Assembly: GCA_016125255.1 (NCBI GenBank)
Contig: WGMD01000020.1
Span: forward strand, 62,001-126,000
Length of the DNA: 64,000 bases
Origin: Planctomycetota bacterium
Lineage (GTDB): Bacteria > Planctomycetota > Phycisphaerae > Phycisphaerales > Zrk34
Direction of reading: 5' to 3'
Shown here: positions 1 to 9,117 of the stretch, in pieces
Numbering within the stretch: position 1 is the stretch's first letter
Layout: each line of letters starts with the position of its first letter
Notes under the pieces: generated by a model
What the model was told of the DNA's origin: nothing
Seen by the model: the letters and a program-made list of their open reading frames with translations, nothing else
Database searches by the model: none
Position numbers and translations under genes: made by a program

Positions 1-379
1 CGCCGAGTTTGGGATCGACGGCGGAGATTTCGATGACGTCGCCATGCTGGACGGAGCCGATGTAGACATCGTCATTGAAATAGAGCGCGCGGGGCGTGGC
101 GGGGGAGATGTGGCGAATCTGAAAGCTCGTCTTGGAGAAGACGAGCAGTTGGGACGTGGGGGAGATGTGCAGGGCGTCGAGCAGGGCGGGCAGGTAGCCG
201 CGCTTCGGATCGTAGGCGAGGTGGATTTTGCCCGCGTCGATGTCGCGCTGAAGCTGCGCGACGGGATCTTCGGGCGTGGACGTGGCGTAGTTGATGGGCT
301 CAAAGTCATAGTCGCCGTCGGCGCCGCGGGCGGCGGGGACGAAGACGGCGAGCGCGATGAGGAGGAGTATTCGTCGCAT
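1..379 (-). CDS. Conserved hypothetical secreted protein (N-terminal part, runs off window)
   Basis: This gene begins at the ATG at 379 and continues past the left edge, so only about 126 residues are seen. The N-terminus (MRRILLLIALAVFVPAARG) is a signal peptide. The following part contains the motifs LHISPTSQLLVFSKTSFQ and RALYFNDDVYIG, which I recognise from a conserved hypothetical family in planctomycetes and acidobacteria, often near multihaem cytochromes. That family link is from memory and its function is not known to me. No other gene in the visible window clearly belongs to the same operon. Confidence 0.7.
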   Translation of the reverse strand, partial: MRRILLLIALAVFVPAARGADGDYDFEPINYATSTPEDPVAQLQRDIDAGKIHLAYDPKRGYLPALLDALHISPTSQLLVFSKTSFQIRHISPATPRALYFNDDVYIGSVQHGDVIEISAVDPKLG

Positions 380-468
380 GGGCGGGGTCCATCATTATAG
401 AACACGCTCGCGGTCACCCCAACCGGCGACGTGCGGACCGCGAGCGTGTCAGCGAGATAGGCGATCGA

Positions 469-618
469 TTACCGCTGCATTGCGAAGGAAGCGGCGGGGG
501 CGTCGTTGCTCGGCGCATAGCGCGACGGGCTGCCGAGGACGATGACGCAGCCGATGAGCAGGACGGTCAAGAGGCAGGTGGCGAGGAAGACGCAGAGTGT
601 TTTGTCGGTGTCGAGCAT
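469..618 (-). CDS. Small single-pass membrane protein, 49 aa
   Basis: The start at 618 is chosen because AAGGAG lies 6 bases upstream. The product (MLDTDKTLCVFLATCLLTVL...) has one hydrophobic segment at about residues 8-27 followed by a short polar tail, so it is probably an inner-membrane or anchored peptide. I do not recognise a family. A near-consensus sigma70-type promoter lies about 100 bases upstream, which argues that this small gene is real and probably well expressed. A longer frame extends to 660 but has no ribosome site. Function unknown. Confidence 0.6.
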   Translation of the reverse strand: MLDTDKTLCVFLATCLLTVLLIGCVIVLGSPSRYAPSNDAPAASFAMQR

Positions 619-716
619 GGCAAGCTCCTTCCTATCCGGCGGCTGCGGCCCTTGTCGCACCCGCGACGAATCGAGCCCATCCGGCGGACATATTTGGATA
701 AAACCATCTATAAATC

Positions 717-746
717 AATATATCGTCAATTTGTCCGGGTTGTCAA
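717..746 (-). promoter_or_regulatory. Near-consensus sigma70 promoter for the small membrane protein gene
   Basis: On the minus strand TTGACA (746-741) is followed after 18 bases by TATATT (722-717), within an AT-rich patch that stands out from the GC-rich surroundings. The predicted start near 710 leaves a leader of about 90 bases before the ATG at 618. The leader carries the near-repeat CCGCCGGATRGG twice. The rest of the 619-863 gap shows nothing else. Confidence 0.7.
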
Positions 747-863
747 TACGGCGGATGGAAAATTGCGGGAATATTTTGGGGGGAGGATGGGGATGGGCGG
801 GGCGCAAGGCAGGGGCAAGCGCTTGTGATGACATGGGTTGGAGCGGGCGGAATGGGCGGGGAA

Positions 864-1688
864 TCAGCGGGGCAGGAGGACGCCCAGCGCGGCGGCGAGG
901 CGCGCGATGAACGGGCGGTGCTCGGGCGGGGCGTTGTCGCGCCATGCTGTGAGGTAGTCGCTCATCGACTGCGGCTTCGCCGGGTGTGCGACATTGAGCC
1001 AGCGAACCGCTTCCCAGTGCTCCGGCTCCGCCTCGATGAACGGCAGCAGCGCCGCCGCCGCGACATTATTGAGCGGGCGATTGTCCGCCTTCGCCCGCAG
1101 TTCGGTCGCGTGCTGTGCATACCACTTCGCCAGCGTCAAACCCTCCGGCAACTTCGCCGCCGCGAGCCGCTGGTTCGCATAGTCATCGAGCGCCCCGGCA
1201 TACGAGGCCCAGTTGCGATAAGGCGGATGCTCGCGCCATGTGTTCGCCATCTTCCGCAACACGAACAGCGACGCCGCCTCGCACATCGTCTCTTCGAACC
1301 ACTTGCACCCCGTGTCGTCATCGTCGTACACGCACATCACATGACACAGCTCATGCGCGAACTGAAACGACATCTGCGCCCAGAGCCGATCGCCCGTGTT
1401 GAGCTTCATCTGAATCGCGCCGTCGGCGGCGCGTTCGTAGAGCACGATCGGGCCGCCGCGCGGTTCGACGTGAATCGCCGGCAGATCGTGCGGCCCGTAC
1501 CACGGTGTCAGCTCATCGCCCGCCGATCGCAGCACCGCCTCCACATCCGACACTTCGCAATTCCATCCTTCGGGCGCGATCCGCAAATCCAGATGGATCG
1601 GCTTGCGATCGTCCGCCGCCTGCGCGGCGAGCAACATCATGCTCGCCAGAAGCGCCGCACTGAGGATGGATCGCGTGCGCCGCTTCAT
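864..1688 (-). CDS. Secreted zincin-like metalloprotein, 274 aa
   Basis: The start ATG at 1688 follows one base after the stop of the upstream phosphoesterase (TGA C ATG) and has GAAGG upstream; a GTG at 1697 in the same frame is an alternative. Residues 1-25 form a signal peptide. HELCH at about 112-116, followed by FEETMCEAAS at 131-140, matches the HExxH...E layout of gluzincin metallopeptidases, so a zinc site is likely. The remainder matches nothing I know. Tight spacing suggests co-transcription with the phosphoesterase. Peptidase activity is inferred from the motif only. Confidence 0.7.
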   Translation of the reverse strand: MKRRTRSILSAALLASMMLLAAQAADDRKPIHLDLRIAPEGWNCEVSDVEAVLRSAGDELTPWYGPHDLPAIHVEPRGGPIVLYERAADGAIQMKLNTGDRLWAQMSFQFAHELCHVMCVYDDDDTGCKWFEETMCEAASLFVLRKMANTWREHPPYRNWASYAGALDDYANQRLAAAKLPEGLTLAKWYAQHATELRAKADNRPLNNVAAAALLPFIEAEPEHWEAVRWLNVAHPAKPQSMSDYLTAWRDNAPPEHRPFIARLAAALGVLLPR

Positions 1689-1689
1689 G

Positions 1690-3171
1690 TCATGCACCTT
1701 CGGGCCCGATGCGTTTGCGCTCGCCTTTTTCCTGCGTGGGCATCGCCTGCTCGCCGACCGGCGGCGTGGGCTTGGGCAGGCGCACCGGCGCGGTCAGCGC
1801 GAGTCCGAGCGTGATCGCCGTGTCGGGCAGCGAAGTGGGGGGCTCGGCCCTGGCGTCCTTGAAGCGGAACGCCGCGGTCAGGTCGCCGAATGTCTTGCGC
1901 CGCCAGTCGCTGATGTTCGGCTCGCGGACGCCCGTGAATTTTTCGAGGAACTGGAGCACGGACGTGTGATCGAACGGCTGCGAGCAGACCCATCCGCCGG
2001 CGGTCCATGGCGAGATGATGATGCACGGCACGCGGAATCCACCGCCGATCGGCAAACCGCCGACGAACTCGTCGGGCGTCCCCTCCGGCGGCGTCGGCGG
2101 GGCGACATGGTCGAAAATCCCGTCGTTTTCATCGTAATTCAAGATGAACGCCGTCTTGGCCCACACCTTCGGGTTCGACGCGATCGCCTCGATCTTGCTC
2201 GCCACGAACGCGGCGCCGGCGGCGGGCATGAACTCCGGATGCTCCGACTCGGTGCTCGTGGGCATGATCCATGACACCGTCGGCAATCGATCGTTGCGCG
2301 CATCCTCCTCGAACGTCCCGCGCGGTCCGTGAATCATCGCTTTCTGATGCAGGGGCGATCCCGGCGGCGCCTGCCGGAACGCCTCGAAATATTCGAGTAC
2401 ATTGCAGCCGTAATTGTCCTTCTCCTGATACACCTTCCAACTCACGCCCGCTTCTTCAAGGCGCTCCGCGTAAGTCTTCCATGCGTATCCGTGCACCTTG
2501 CCGTTTTCGTCCTTGGGGATCTTGTTGCTGATGAGCGGTCCGCCGCCTTTGCCCGCGGGGTCGATCGTCCCGGTCATCCAATACATGCGGTTCGGCCATG
2601 TCGGACCGAACACCGAGCAGTGATACGCATCGCAGATCGTAAACGACTCGGCGAGGGCGAACTGAAAGGGAATGTCCTCGCGCGTGTGATAGCCCATACA
2701 GAACGGGCCGTTTTTTCCGTCGGCTTTGCGGTGGGCGGGGAGCCAGTTGTCCATCTTCCCGCCGTTCCATGCTTCATGCTGCACCTTCCACGAATGATTC
2801 GTCGAAGGCATTTTCTGCGCGCTGGTCGTCTGCGTGTTCATGCGGAACGGCAGCAGCACGCCGCCGGGACTTTGGTCATCGGGCTGATGAAACACGCTCT
2901 TGCCGTGCGAAAGCGTCATCGCCTTCGCGTCGTCAAATCCGCGCACGCCGGCCATCGTGCCGAAGTAGTGATCGAAGGAGCGGTTTTCCTGCATGAGCAG
3001 CACGACATGCTTGATGTCCGCCATCGTGCCGGTCGGCGGCGCGTCGGCCAGCGCCCGCCGCACATTCGGCGGCAGGGCGGTCGAAGCCATCGCGGCCGCG
3101 GTCAGTCGTGTCGCGTTCGACAAAAGGCGGCGGCGTGTGAATCCGCCCGTGTGCATCGATTCGTCAGCCAT
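1690..3171 (-). CDS. TAT-exported phosphoesterase (phospholipase C / acid phosphatase family)
   Basis: The 493-residue protein starts at 3171 behind GGAGG. Residues 10-40 carry a twin-arginine signal (FTRRRLL followed by an Ala-rich segment). HVVLLMQENRSFDHYFGT at about 55-72 is the family signature holding metal-binding Glu/Asn residues of phosphoesterase (phospholipase C, AcpA-like) enzymes. Further family blocks are TWPNRMYWMTG and NYDENDGIFDHVAPP. It probably hydrolyses phosphate mono- or diesters outside the cytoplasmic membrane after folding with metal ions. Its substrate, phospholipid or phosphate ester, cannot be told from sequence. It is followed directly by the zincin-like gene. Confidence 0.88.
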   Translation of the reverse strand: MADESMHTGGFTRRRLLSNATRLTAAAMASTALPPNVRRALADAPPTGTMADIKHVVLLMQENRSFDHYFGTMAGVRGFDDAKAMTLSHGKSVFHQPDDQSPGGVLLPFRMNTQTTSAQKMPSTNHSWKVQHEAWNGGKMDNWLPAHRKADGKNGPFCMGYHTREDIPFQFALAESFTICDAYHCSVFGPTWPNRMYWMTGTIDPAGKGGGPLISNKIPKDENGKVHGYAWKTYAERLEEAGVSWKVYQEKDNYGCNVLEYFEAFRQAPPGSPLHQKAMIHGPRGTFEEDARNDRLPTVSWIMPTSTESEHPEFMPAAGAAFVASKIEAIASNPKVWAKTAFILNYDENDGIFDHVAPPTPPEGTPDEFVGGLPIGGGFRVPCIIISPWTAGGWVCSQPFDHTSVLQFLEKFTGVREPNISDWRRKTFGDLTAAFRFKDARAEPPTSLPDTAITLGLALTAPVRLPKPTPPVGEQAMPTQEKGERKRIGPEGA

Positions 3172-3249
3172 GCGGTTGCCTCCAGTATGTCAATTAAACG
3201 GACGCAGCCCGGCGACGTCAACACAAATCTCCGCGCCGGCGCGATCGCA

Positions 3250-3933
3250 TCAAAAAAGCGTCTGCGGCATGTCGTCGATCGGATCGATCAGGTCCGGCCC
3301 GTCATGCGAAGGCGTGTTGACGCGCGGCGATACCGGCTCGGCGCACAACGCTTCCGCATCGCTCGGGCGAAGCACCTCGCCGGCGCGGTCCGCGTCCGCC
3401 TTGAGCCAGTCGTCGATCTCGCTCGCCGTGAGAATCACCGGCATGCGATTGTGGATCGGCGCCAGCAGCGCATTCGGCTCGGTCGTGATGATCGTGTACG
3501 TCTCGACGGGTTGATCGGCGGCGTCGCGCCACGATTCCCACAGCCCCGCGAAGGCGAACGCCTCGCCGTCGCGCCGGTGAATGTAGTACGGCTGCTTGTG
3601 ATCGCCGGTCTTTTTCCATTCGTAAAAGCCATCGGCGGGCACGACGCATCGCCTGTGCCGATACGCGTCGCGAAACGCCGGCTTTTGGCCGATCGTTTCG
3701 GCGCGGGCGTTGATCAGCTTGTTGCCGATTGTTTCATCCTTCGCCCATCGCGGCACGAGCCCCCATCGCATCGGCCGCATGACCCGCCGGCCGGCGTCGC
3801 CGATGACGATGACGGGGGCGAACTGCATCGGGGCGATGTTGTAGCTCGGGCCGAAGACGCGGAACTCCTCGACGAGGCCGAACGCCGACATCAGTTGCGC
3901 CATGCGTGATTTGAGCACGTAGCGTCCGCACAT
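3250..3933 (-). CDS. SOS response-associated peptidase (SRAP, YedK/HMCES family)
   Basis: The start at 3933 is fixed by the family's invariant second residue: the protein begins MCGRYVL, where Cys2 forms the thiazolidine link with abasic sites in single-stranded DNA. The 227-residue length is typical. Other family blocks are NIAPMQ, RWGLVPRWAKD, NARAETI, GFYEWKK and PIHNRMPVIL, the last holding the active-site His. The enzyme shields abasic sites in the cytoplasm. A longer in-frame reading upstream overlaps another gene and is rejected. The gene sits between a propeller protein and the phosphoesterase, with no functional link visible. Confidence 0.95.
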   Translation of the reverse strand: MCGRYVLKSRMAQLMSAFGLVEEFRVFGPSYNIAPMQFAPVIVIGDAGRRVMRPMRWGLVPRWAKDETIGNKLINARAETIGQKPAFRDAYRHRRCVVPADGFYEWKKTGDHKQPYYIHRRDGEAFAFAGLWESWRDAADQPVETYTIITTEPNALLAPIHNRMPVILTASEIDDWLKADADRAGEVLRPSDAEALCAEPVSPRVNTPSHDGPDLIDPIDDMPQTLF

Positions 3934-3950
3934 GATCCGCCTCGCCGCCC

Positions 3951-4898
3951 TTAGCGCGCCGCCGGACTCGGCACGTCGAGCACCTGCGAGTTGGGCGTCG
4001 AGTTGCCGAAGCGCTGAAAGTCCTTGAACGTCCAGACGACTTTCTTGTCGCGCGTCACCTCGATGATCTGCGGATTCGTCGGGCCGGCGTGACAGTTGCC
4101 GAAGACGATGTTGCCGTTGGGCATCAGTTGCAGCGTCGTCACCCATGCCAATTCGATGCCCGGCAGGTCTTCCGATGTCAGACTCCAGACGATCTGCTTG
4201 TCGGGCGAGACTTCCAGGATGCGATGCCCGTTGCCCGTCGACATCAGCGTGTTGCCGTTGGGCAACCGAAGCGCGGCGAAGACCTGGTTGCCGAATCCCT
4301 CGGGGCCGTGCCCGCCCTTGGGTTGCATCCCGAACAGCGGCACGTCGTACTCCCAGACGACCTTGCCGTCGCCGTCGTACTCGCGCACCTTGCCGTCGCC
4401 TTCGTGACACACGAGGTAGTGCCCATCGGCGAGTTTGCGGACGAGGCGCGTATCGCGATGCGGATTGGGATGATCGACGGTGAGCTTGATTTCGTGCACG
4501 ATGCGGCCGTCGTGATCGACTTCGATGATGCGGCCGGGGCCGGACTCGGCGATCATCGTGTTCCCGTCGGCGAGGCGTTCAAAGGCATGCACCTGCACCG
4601 GCTTGCCCTCATTGCCGTTCATCTTCGTCGCCTCGTATTCCCAGACGACGGCGTTCGTCGCCGGGTCGATCTCGACGAGGTGCGTGTACGAATCCTCGAA
4701 GAGAACGTGACCGTTGGCGAGCATGTGAAGGTCGTGAATCTGGTTGACCTTGTGCTCCCATTCGGTGCGTCCGTCGGCGCCGATGATGGCGATCCGCTTC
4801 ACCGAATCGTCCGCCACCAGCAGGCGGTGCCCCGTCGTCTGCCCCATCGCCGCCGCCGCCCACACCAGCGCCAGGCCCATCACGATCGCTGCACGCAT
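3951..4898 (-). CDS. Secreted beta-propeller protein (PQQ/arylsulfotransferase-like repeats)
   Basis: The start at 4898 is chosen because AGGA sits 8 bases upstream and the next residues form a signal peptide (MRAAIVMGLALVWAAAAMG). The 315-residue body contains repeated blades with motifs such as VWEYE, GNTMIAESGPGRIIEVD, HYLVCHEGDGKVREYD and GNTLMSTGNGHRILEV, as in propeller proteins annotated PQQ-like or arylsulfotransferase-like. No catalytic signature is evident, so a binding or structural role in the cell envelope is as likely as an enzymatic one. The SRAP gene begins 17 bases downstream. A longer frame runs back over the tRNA and is rejected. Confidence 0.8.
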   Translation of the reverse strand: MRAAIVMGLALVWAAAAMGQTTGHRLLVADDSVKRIAIIGADGRTEWEHKVNQIHDLHMLANGHVLFEDSYTHLVEIDPATNAVVWEYEATKMNGNEGKPVQVHAFERLADGNTMIAESGPGRIIEVDHDGRIVHEIKLTVDHPNPHRDTRLVRKLADGHYLVCHEGDGKVREYDGDGKVVWEYDVPLFGMQPKGGHGPEGFGNQVFAALRLPNGNTLMSTGNGHRILEVSPDKQIVWSLTSEDLPGIELAWVTTLQLMPNGNIVFGNCHAGPTNPQIIEVTRDKKVVWTFKDFQRFGNSTPNSQVLDVPSPAAR

Positions 4899-5045
4899 CG
4901 GCCACATCCTTTCGCAAATCGTTCCGATCCGCCCGGCCGCCTCGCCCCCGGGAAACCGCCCGCGGACCATCCGCACATTGTACCCGCCCCCGATTTTCCC
5001 GCACTGGCCAACGACGCCGCCGAAGCGTACTATGTCACCACCCCC

Positions 5046-5118
<73 letters not shown>

Positions 5119-5215
5119 TTGATGGTTAGAGGCCGCCGAGTACCGCATGGCGCGTTCCGCTTCGTGGCGATCGAAACCATCCGCACGTCTGAAGCGTCGT
5201 CCCTGGAAGATTCGA

Positions 5216-7624
5216 TTATTTGGATGTCATCGCGCACGAGCCGAAGAAGTTGATCGGCCCGCCGTCCGCTTGGACGGGTTGCAGGTTCAGATCGGGCGGC
5301 GTCGGGCCGCTGAAGAGAATGATCGTTTCGCCGCGGGTCAGGTCGATCTTGTACAGCCCGTCGCCCAGACCATGAATCTTGTCATTCAGCGAGGCATCGA
5401 TCGCGCGGATCGGCCCGTCAAGTCCCGGCCGGATTCGACACGGCCAGCCGGCCAGACTCTTGACCGCCACCCATTGCGTCCTGCCTTTGGTGCGTGAAGC
5501 GCTGACCAGAAACGCGCCTTCGGCGCGCAGGTCTGCGAAGGCCACGTCGCGCCATGCCTCCGGCACGCCGGGGAAGACGCGAATCGTCGACACCCATGCC
5601 GGATGATCCGCATCGTCGGCCCACTGGCTCCAACTCTGCAGCAGCATGTCCTGCACCGACGCCGCGCCCGACAGCGGCGATTCGATCACCGGGCTGTCGG
5701 CTTCCATGTACATCGTGTTGGGCGTGAGCGTGCGGTCGATCAGACCGTTGAGATACTCAATCGCCTTGTCGCCCTGATGCATCGAGGCGTACATCGACGC
5801 GGCGCCGCTGTAGGAGTAACCGGCGAAGGCCTTGGCGCCGAACGCCCAATGGTCGACCGACTTTTGAATCAGCTCGCGCTGATCCGGTTGCTCCCAGTTG
5901 ACCTGATACAGCGGGTAAATCATGAGCAAATGCGAGTAATGACGATGCCCGCCCTTGAAGGGAACATCGCGGGCGATCATGAAGCCGTTGTCATCCACGG
6001 GGTAGTCGGCCAGATGCGCGAGAATGTCTTTCCACTGCGGCAGCTGCGGGTCATCGATGCCGAGGCGCACCGATTCGGCGATCAGCGTGCGCAGGCCCCA
6101 CCGCAATACGCCCATGTCGTAATTGCAATCCGGCCCGAATGTCAGTTCAGGCGAGTAGGTCGGGCGAATGTGATACGCGCCGTGCTCGTCTTTTTCAAGA
6201 ATCGGCAGGTAGACATTGATCGCCCGCCGCAGCATCGGCAGCATCTTCTCGCGCAGCCGGTTATCGTCCGCCGCGTATCGGCATTGCCGCCAGTAGTTGT
6301 GCATGGCCCACGGCAGGTTGGCCACTTCGACGGTGCCGCTTTGTCCCTTGAACATTCCGCCCGCAAGGTCCGTCGAACTCGTGATGCGTGCAACGCGCGC
6401 CATCTGGCCTTCATACGGACCGAAATCAACGCCGGCGAAAGCGCCGTTCGTCGGTTTGCCCCTGGGCGCGTTGGCGATGAGCTGCGGCGTGTTGTCGTCG
6501 ATGAGGTCCGCCAGCGACTGCCCGATGTTCAGGCGGTTGGCGGTGTAGACCGGGTAGTACGCCAGTTGAATATTCAGATTCCACCACATGCCCGGCCAGA
6601 TCGAATTGCGATACCACGGGCCCATCAGATCCATCGCCGGCTTGCCGTCGCGCGTCGCCGCCCCAAGTTTGTACATCTGAATCCAGTAAAAGCTCTCGAG
6701 CCGCGTATCGGGAATGCTCACGAAGCTCTGAGCCAGATAGTCGTGCCACCACCGTCGATGATCCTCGACAAGCTCGTCGAAATTGACGCGCTCGGCCCGC
6801 GCGATCGCGTCCGTCGCTTCGTCGATGCTCGACGCCTGCGTGTTGTAGCCGATGGCGATGTAGATGCGATGCAGGTTGCCGCTCGCCGCGAGGGTCTTCC
6901 ATGCGGTCGTATAGTCGCCGCCGGCGAGCATGGGCTGGCGCGATAATTGAATGGCACCGCGCGTCGAGAGTTCGGCCGGGGGATTGGCGGGGTACTTGTC
7001 CTGCGGGCGCCGGCGGCCGTAGCCCTCGGGCTTCGATCGATACACGCGCGGCGATTCGGAGATGGCCGGCACGTAATCCCATCGACAATCGCGCTCGCCC
7101 TGGTCGGGTTCGAATTCGACGACCATGACATCCCGCTGCGACGGGATGAACGCACGCCATCTGATCTCACCGCGATCAGTGATGAGCCGGCCCCGGGCTT
7201 CGGCGTTCCACAGGTCCAACCGCATGTCGCCGCCGGTGATCTTGCCGACCGGCGTGATCAGGAAATGCCCGATCGGCAGTCGCGCGTGATCCGTCAGCGG
7301 ATCGCTGCCCTTGCGATGATCGAGGATATCGCTGCGGCCCAAGTCCAGTCGCAGCGCATCGGTTTCCTCCGGTCGGTAGTCGAAACCAAAGATGCTCCCG
7401 CCGGGCGGCTTGGAGGGCTGATAGATCATCAATCCCAACAGCCCGTTGCCCAGAAAGGCACCCTGTTCCCATTTGCTCGGCAGTTCGTCCCACACCAGGT
7501 CATGCCGCGACATGAACGTCGGCCAGTCGATGGCATCGCGAATATCAGCCGCCGATACGCCGGCCGTCGACCACATGACCATCACGCAAAGCGCGACAGC
7601 TTCTAATTTCCGGCGCAAACGCAC
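5216..7624 (-). CDS. Secreted glycoside hydrolase, GH95-like (six-hairpin type)
   Basis: The 802-residue protein starts with GTG at 7624 behind GGAG at 7 bases; residues 1-26 form a signal peptide. Motifs such as AFLGNGLLGLM near the N-terminus, WPGMWWNLNIQL in the middle, GHRHYSHLLMIYPLY, and TPNTMYMEADSPVIESPLS near the C-terminus resemble GH95 alpha-L-fucosidase-like enzymes: an N-terminal beta-sandwich, an (alpha/alpha)6 barrel and a C-terminal beta domain. I cannot assign catalytic residues with certainty. It probably trims fucose- or galactose-containing polysaccharide in the periplasm or outside the cell, a common planctomycete lifestyle. Confidence 0.7.
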   Translation of the reverse strand: MRLRRKLEAVALCVMVMWSTAGVSAADIRDAIDWPTFMSRHDLVWDELPSKWEQGAFLGNGLLGLMIYQPSKPPGGSIFGFDYRPEETDALRLDLGRSDILDHRKGSDPLTDHARLPIGHFLITPVGKITGGDMRLDLWNAEARGRLITDRGEIRWRAFIPSQRDVMVVEFEPDQGERDCRWDYVPAISESPRVYRSKPEGYGRRRPQDKYPANPPAELSTRGAIQLSRQPMLAGGDYTTAWKTLAASGNLHRIYIAIGYNTQASSIDEATDAIARAERVNFDELVEDHRRWWHDYLAQSFVSIPDTRLESFYWIQMYKLGAATRDGKPAMDLMGPWYRNSIWPGMWWNLNIQLAYYPVYTANRLNIGQSLADLIDDNTPQLIANAPRGKPTNGAFAGVDFGPYEGQMARVARITSSTDLAGGMFKGQSGTVEVANLPWAMHNYWRQCRYAADDNRLREKMLPMLRRAINVYLPILEKDEHGAYHIRPTYSPELTFGPDCNYDMGVLRWGLRTLIAESVRLGIDDPQLPQWKDILAHLADYPVDDNGFMIARDVPFKGGHRHYSHLLMIYPLYQVNWEQPDQRELIQKSVDHWAFGAKAFAGYSYSGAASMYASMHQGDKAIEYLNGLIDRTLTPNTMYMEADSPVIESPLSGAASVQDMLLQSWSQWADDADHPAWVSTIRVFPGVPEAWRDVAFADLRAEGAFLVSASRTKGRTQWVAVKSLAGWPCRIRPGLDGPIRAIDASLNDKIHGLGDGLYKIDLTRGETIILFSGPTPPDLNLQPVQADGGPINFFGSCAMTSK

Positions 7625-7743
7625 TTTGTTGCTCCGTCAAGAATCATGGCGTCGGGTCGAACCGTTGAACCCTAGCGTAATGCCCGGCGGATGCAACTAC
7701 AATGGTCGCGGGTGATCGCGCCCATTCCCGGAGACGCTGATCC

Positions 7744-9069
7744 ATGAACAAATCCGCCCTCCATCAAATCGTCGCGGCGTTGCGCCCGATGTTTGATCGG
7801 GCCGTGTTGATCGCGGTCGGGTCGGCGCTCACGACCGTCGCGCTCGCGGGGGACTTGCCTACACCGCAGGAATACGGCGCGAACTGGCCGCGTTTTCGCG
7901 GGCCCGACGGCAGCGGGGTCTACGCGCCCGGCGACATCCCTGTGACATGCGATCCGGCGACAGGACGGAATGTCGCATGGATCACCCAAGTGCCGATCAG
8001 CGGATTCAGTTCGCCCATCGTATGGGGCGATCGGCTGTTCGTTTCCGGCGGCGACGAATCGCAGTGCGCGGTCATGTGTCTGGATACGCGATCGGGCGCC
8101 GTGTCATGGCGCAGCGCCGTGCCGAAGATTGTCGGCGACGCCGCCGAGCCGGAAAAGGCGCCGGACGAGTCGGGCATGGCGGCGGCGACGACAGCGACGG
8201 ATGGGCTTCGCGTGTATGCGATGTTCGCCAACGGGGTTCTGGCGGCGTTCGATCTGTCGGGCAAGGTCGTCTGGTCCAAGCGCGTGGCCGTTCCGAAGAA
8301 TCCATATGGGTTCGCCACGTCGCTCGTGACCTGGCGGGACCGCGTCATCGTTCAATTCGATCAGGGCGATCCGGATGATCAGCTCAGCAAGCTTTACGCC
8401 TTCGACGGCGCGACCGGCACGGTCGTTTGGCAACAGCCCCGGCCCGTCGGCACCTCGTGGGCCACGCCGATTGTCTTCGACGCCGCGGGAAAGTCGCAGA
8501 TCGTCACGCTGGGCGTGCCGTGGGTCATTTCATATGCATCGTCGGACGGGTCGGAAATCTGGCGCGCCGACTGTCTCGACGGCGAAGTCACGCCCTCTCC
8601 GATCTTCCGCGGCGGGATGCTCTTCGTCGTCAGCCCGACGGTCAAGCTTCAGGCCATCCGCCCGGACGGACAGGGCGATGTGACGGGGACGCACCTGGGC
8701 TGGGAGGCGGAGGACAACATCCCCGATGTGAGCAGTCCCGTCAGCGATGGTCAATGCGTCTTTGTCGTCAATACGCCGGGCATATTGACGTGCTATGACG
8801 CGAAGACCGGCCGCAAACATTGGGAACACGATCTGGGCGACGCGTGCAAAGCGTCGCCGAGCATTGCGGGCAATAAGCTCTACGTCGTCACGATGCACGG
8901 GGCGCTGATGGTTGTCGAGGCCGCGCCGCAGTTCAAAGAGCTCGGGCGGTCGACGCTTGGCGAAGAAGTCTTCGCCAGCCCGGCCTTCGCGCAGAGCCGG
9001 ATGTTCGTGCGCGGGGTGCATCATCTGATCTGCATCGAAGCGGCCGCGCACGAGCCGGTCAAGCCATGA
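7744..9069 (+). CDS. Secreted PQQ-like beta-propeller protein
   Basis: The 441-residue protein starts at the ATG at 7744 with GGAGACG upstream. An N-terminal hydrophobic stretch at about residues 19-36 is a signal peptide. The rest is a run of PQQ-like blades, seen as NWPRFRGPDGSGVY, VAWITQVPISGFSSPIVWGDRLFVSGG, GKVVWSKRVAVP and GRKHWEHDLGDACKASPSIAGNKLYV. The WPxFRGPDGxG opening is typical of planctomycete propeller proteins. They are exported; their ligand is usually unknown and PQQ itself is often not bound. It converges with the related propeller gene at 9118-10761. Confidence 0.88.
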   Translation: MNKSALHQIVAALRPMFDRAVLIAVGSALTTVALAGDLPTPQEYGANWPRFRGPDGSGVYAPGDIPVTCDPATGRNVAWITQVPISGFSSPIVWGDRLFVSGGDESQCAVMCLDTRSGAVSWRSAVPKIVGDAAEPEKAPDESGMAAATTATDGLRVYAMFANGVLAAFDLSGKVVWSKRVAVPKNPYGFATSLVTWRDRVIVQFDQGDPDDQLSKLYAFDGATGTVVWQQPRPVGTSWATPIVFDAAGKSQIVTLGVPWVISYASSDGSEIWRADCLDGEVTPSPIFRGGMLFVVSPTVKLQAIRPDGQGDVTGTHLGWEAEDNIPDVSSPVSDGQCVFVVNTPGILTCYDAKTGRKHWEHDLGDACKASPSIAGNKLYVVTMHGALMVVEAAPQFKELGRSTLGEEVFASPAFAQSRMFVRGVHHLICIEAAAHEPVKP

Positions 9070-9096
9070 AAATGCGTCTTCTGATTGACGTTCCGA

Positions 9097-9117
9097 GGCG
9101 GAAGTCCGCCGCTTTTC
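9097..9117 (+). terminator. Rho-independent-type terminator after the propeller gene
   Basis: GGCGGA-AG-TCCGCC (9097-9110) forms a 6-bp GC stem followed by GCTTTTCTT, 27 bases after the stop at 9069. It lies between convergent genes and could serve the plus-strand one. Confidence 0.5.

Noticed and set aside
2329-3909. Long plus-strand open frame opposite the phosphoesterase and SRAP genes
   Set aside because: It lies antisense to two well supported genes and its translation has no recognisable motif.
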